NCBI GenBank assembly: GCA_004298625.1
Contig: SCSY01000151.1
Span: 1-15,779, forward strand
DNA length: 15,779 nucleotides
Source: Nitrospirota bacterium
Lineage (GTDB): Bacteria > Nitrospirota > Thermodesulfovibrionia > Thermodesulfovibrionales > UBA1546
Direction: 5' to 3'
Under the pieces are notes generated by a model. It made no database searches. It was not told where the DNA came from and was given only the letters and a program-made list of their open reading frames with translations. How positions within the stretch are numbered: position 1 is the stretch's first letter; each line of letters opens with the position of its first letter. Made by a program: the position numbers and the translations under genes. Shown one piece after another: positions 13,879-15,779 of the stretch.

Positions 13879-14220
13879 TTAGCTCAGGTGTTTATTTACG
13901 AGCTTCGTCATCTCAAACATTGATACCGTGGTCTTGCCTCCGAATACTGCCTTGAGATTTGCATCGGCATTGATGTTTCTCCTGTTAACCTTATCCTGAA
14001 GCTTGTTCTTCTTGATGTAAGCCCAGAGTTTCTTTGTTACTTCTGTCCTCGGGAGCGGTTTGCCGCCGACTATAGCTGCAAGGGCGTCGCTTATCTTCAT
14101 GGGCTTCATGAATGCCGGATTGGGTTTCCTCTTTGTCTTGGCCTTTGCTGCTTTTTTCTTTACAACCTTCTTTACGGCTTTCTTTACTGCCTTCTTTGCT
14201 GCCTTTTTCTTTATTGCCAT
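13879..14220 (-). CDS. SWIB/MDM2-domain protein with histone H1-like lysine-rich tail
   Basis: 113 residues. Residues 1-33 are almost entirely Lys, Ala and Val in KKA/KKV steps, like the tail of histone H1 or bacterial H1-like (Hc1/AlgP) proteins, so DNA or RNA binding is likely. Residues 38-113 form a SWIB fold: MKISDALAAIVGGKPLPRTE, KLWAYIKKNKLQD, NINADANLKAVFG and the closing MFEMTKLVNKHL. SWIB is best known from eukaryotic chromatin remodellers; bacterial copies occur, for example in chlamydiae, with little known function. A very strong Shine-Dalgarno (AAGGAGGT) precedes the ATG, and a consensus-like promoter and terminator frame it as a monocistronic gene, which suggests abundant expression. 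A small inverted repeat TTAGCA/TGCTAA (14241-14261) lies in the leader. A role as a nucleoid protein is inference. Confidence 0.88.
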   Translation of the reverse strand: MAIKKKAAKKAVKKAVKKVVKKKAAKAKTKRKPNPAFMKPMKISDALAAIVGGKPLPRTEVTKKLWAYIKKNKLQDKVNRRNINADANLKAVFGGKTTVSMFEMTKLVNKHLS

Positions 14221-14285
14221 CTCTACCTCCTTTTATATTCTTAGCACCTTCATGATGCTAATGACACCTATTTATAACTTACAAA

Positions 14286-14314
14286 ATCCTACCAGACATT
14301 TATGATATTGTCAA
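14286..14314 (-). promoter_or_regulatory. Promoter of the SWIB gene
   Basis: Minus strand TTGACA (14309-14314), a 17-bp spacer and TAGGAT (14286-14291), giving a leader of about 55-60 nt. The 11-bp CATTGACAATA around the -35 is identical to that in R1 and R2. Confidence 0.65.
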
Positions 14315-14372
14315 TGGTTTTTCTCTGTGGATTAGGATAGCTGATTTTTTAAAAAGGGTCAAGGGCAAATTT

Positions 14373-15779
14373 CTAAAACCCGGCAACTGCTGCGCGGGCC
14401 AGATTTACAACCGTTGAGGGGATAATCCCGATAACCAGAACCGCTATTGCTGTTATGGCAAGGGCAAGGCCTAAGCCGGGCGATGTGGTGAGCTGGACCG
14501 TCTCTTTCGGTTCTTTCATGTACATATACATCACAACCCTGAGGTAGAAGTATGCAGATATCGCGCTGAATATTACTGCTATAATAACGACCCAGGTATA
14601 GCCTGCATTTATTGCGCTCATGAACAGATAGAACTTTGCCATGAAACCTGCTGTCGGGGGAATGCCTGTGAGGGAGAACATGAAGACCAGCATTAATGCA
14701 GAAGCCAGAGGATGGGTCTTTGAAAGCCCCTCAAAATCCGATATGTTATCTCCTTTGAATCCTTCGGACCTGAGCATTATTATCACTGCAAAGGCGCCAA
14801 TGTTCATGAATGCATATATGAGCATATAATTCAGGACGCTCGCCATGCCGTCGCCTGTTCCGGAGATTATGCCGAGAAGCATGTATCCTGCATGGGCTAT
14901 CGAGGAATATGCAAGCATCCTCTTTATATTGGTCTGAGATAAGGCAACTATATTTCCGACGCCCATTGTGAGTATTGCAATAGGTATGAGAACCGCAGCC
15001 CATTCCACCTTTACCGAGCCGAAGGCTATCATAAAAACCCTGCCGAGGACTGCAAAGCCCGCTGCCTTAGGACCTACGGACATAAAAGCAGTGATGGACG
15101 TAGGCGCGCCTTCGTAGGCGTCGGGCGCCCACATGTGGAAAGGCACAGCAGCTATCTTAAAAGAAAACGCAACTGCAAAAAGTATCATGGAGAGCATAAG
15201 AACAGGATTATTGGAAAGTCCGTTCTGCACTATATAAACAGATATGGCCTTAATGTCTGTTGTGCCTGTAAGCCCGTATATCATGGCCGTGCCGTAAAGC
15301 AGAAATGCCGAGGCAAAGGCGCCCAGCAGAAAATACTTCATGGCGGCTTCATTGGATCTTATGTCGTATCTTATGAAACCCGCGAGGATATAAGTGCTCA
15401 GCGCCATTAACTCAAGGCCGAGATAAAGGACAATAATATCCCCGGCAGAGGCCATAAGCATCATGCCGAGGGTCGCAAAAAGTATAAGGGCGTAGTATTC
15501 CCCGAAATTCACTTTTTCAACAGCAATATATTTCACGGATATTAAAACAGTGAGGACAACATTAAGCATAAAAATCAGTTTAAAGAAAAGACTGTAGCCG
15601 TCGGCGATAAACATCCCGTTAAAGGTGGTTCCTAATGAATCTCTCAAAAAATAAGTAACTGCCGCGATGCCGACAATACTCAGAAACGCAATCGTCTCTT
15701 TTCTCTTGATAACAAGGTCTGCCAGAAGGATTAAAAGGGCCAGGCAGGTCATCACTATCTCCGGTATTACAGGACTGAG
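14373..15779 (-). CDS. nuoN: NADH-quinone oxidoreductase subunit N, 5'-truncated
   Basis: Antiporter-like membrane subunit of respiratory Complex I that takes part in proton translocation across the inner membrane. The visible 468 codons run to the right edge with no stop, and the upstream residues (LSPVIPEIV) match a NuoN N-terminus, so only a few residues are missing; the GTG at 15755 is not the start. It is almost wholly hydrophobic with about 13-14 membrane helices. Family landmarks are the glutamate in LYLGLELMALSTYIL, lysines in NEAAMKYFLLGAFASAFLLYG and in KIAAVPFHMWAPDAYEGAP, KRMLAYSSIAHAGYMLLG, and the late lysine in GFMAKFYLF. NuoN is normally the last gene of the nuo operon, so nuoM probably lies beyond the edge. 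No clear terminator follows; the 152-nt gap to the SWIB gene holds that gene's promoter. Confidence 0.95.
   Translation of the reverse strand, partial: LSPVIPEIVMTCLALLILLADLVIKRKETIAFLSIVGIAAVTYFLRDSLGTTFNGMFIADGYSLFFKLIFMLNVVLTVLISVKYIAVEKVNFGEYYALILFATLGMMLMASAGDIIVLYLGLELMALSTYILAGFIRYDIRSNEAAMKYFLLGAFASAFLLYGTAMIYGLTGTTDIKAISVYIVQNGLSNNPVLMLSMILFAVAFSFKIAAVPFHMWAPDAYEGAPTSITAFMSVGPKAAGFAVLGRVFMIAFGSVKVEWAAVLIPIAILTMGVGNIVALSQTNIKRMLAYSSIAHAGYMLLGIISGTGDGMASVLNYMLIYAFMNIGAFAVIIMLRSEGFKGDNISDFEGLSKTHPLASALMLVFMFSLTGIPPTAGFMAKFYLFMSAINAGYTWVVIIAVIFSAISAYFYLRVVMYMYMKEPKETVQLTTSPGLGLALAITAIAVLVIGIIPSTVVNLARAAVAGF

Overview
The window looks like chromosomal housekeeping DNA from a moderate-GC, probably anaerobic, deep-branching Gram-negative-type bacterium. 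Codon use is rich in ATA, AGG and AAA. The gene set (class A penicillin-binding protein, octaheme c-type cytochrome, Complex I NuoN, a bacterial SWIB protein, a histone-deacetylase-family enzyme) would suit a Nitrospirota/Thermodesulfovibrionia-like or deltaproteobacterial-type genome. That placement is inference, because no rRNA or other taxonomic marker was compared.

Layout. 1-4308 (+): a 5'-truncated deacetylase, then uvrA and ftsY, with a promoter-like site overlapping the deacetylase stop. A 16-bp hairpin at 4304-4339 separates these from the next block. 4348-7423 (-): an eight-heme periplasmic cytochrome downstream of a bifunctional penicillin-binding protein 1A. 7424-7852: a non-coding gap holding a consensus promoter firing rightwards and about 315 nt of highly structured sequence closed by a perfect 12-bp stem and a T-rich tail. 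It looks like a free-standing RNA gene that I cannot assign to any family. 7853-9328 (-): lysS. 9523-12873 (+): an RNase E/G-family ribonuclease followed by a DEAD-box RNA helicase with a DbpA/CsdA-type RNA-binding domain, a plausible RNA-decay pair. 12874-13822: a small accessory island with a hicB-hicA toxin-antitoxin pair, two 69-bp direct repeats (about 85% identical, each promoter-like), a short leader ORF, a coding remnant and a REP-like inverted repeat. 13879-14220 (-): a SWIB-domain protein with a lysine/alanine-rich histone-H1-like tail. 14373-15779 (-): nuoN, running off the right edge.

Most genes are ordinary: DNA repair, protein targeting, cell wall synthesis, tRNA charging, RNA decay and respiration. 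The parts most worth a second look are the orphan structured RNA between the PBP1A gene and lysS, the repeat-bounded hicBA island with its leader ORF, the SWIB/H1-like protein, and the compact UvrA lacking roughly 90 residues between two cysteine pairs. No tRNA, rRNA, CRISPR array or transposase gene was seen.
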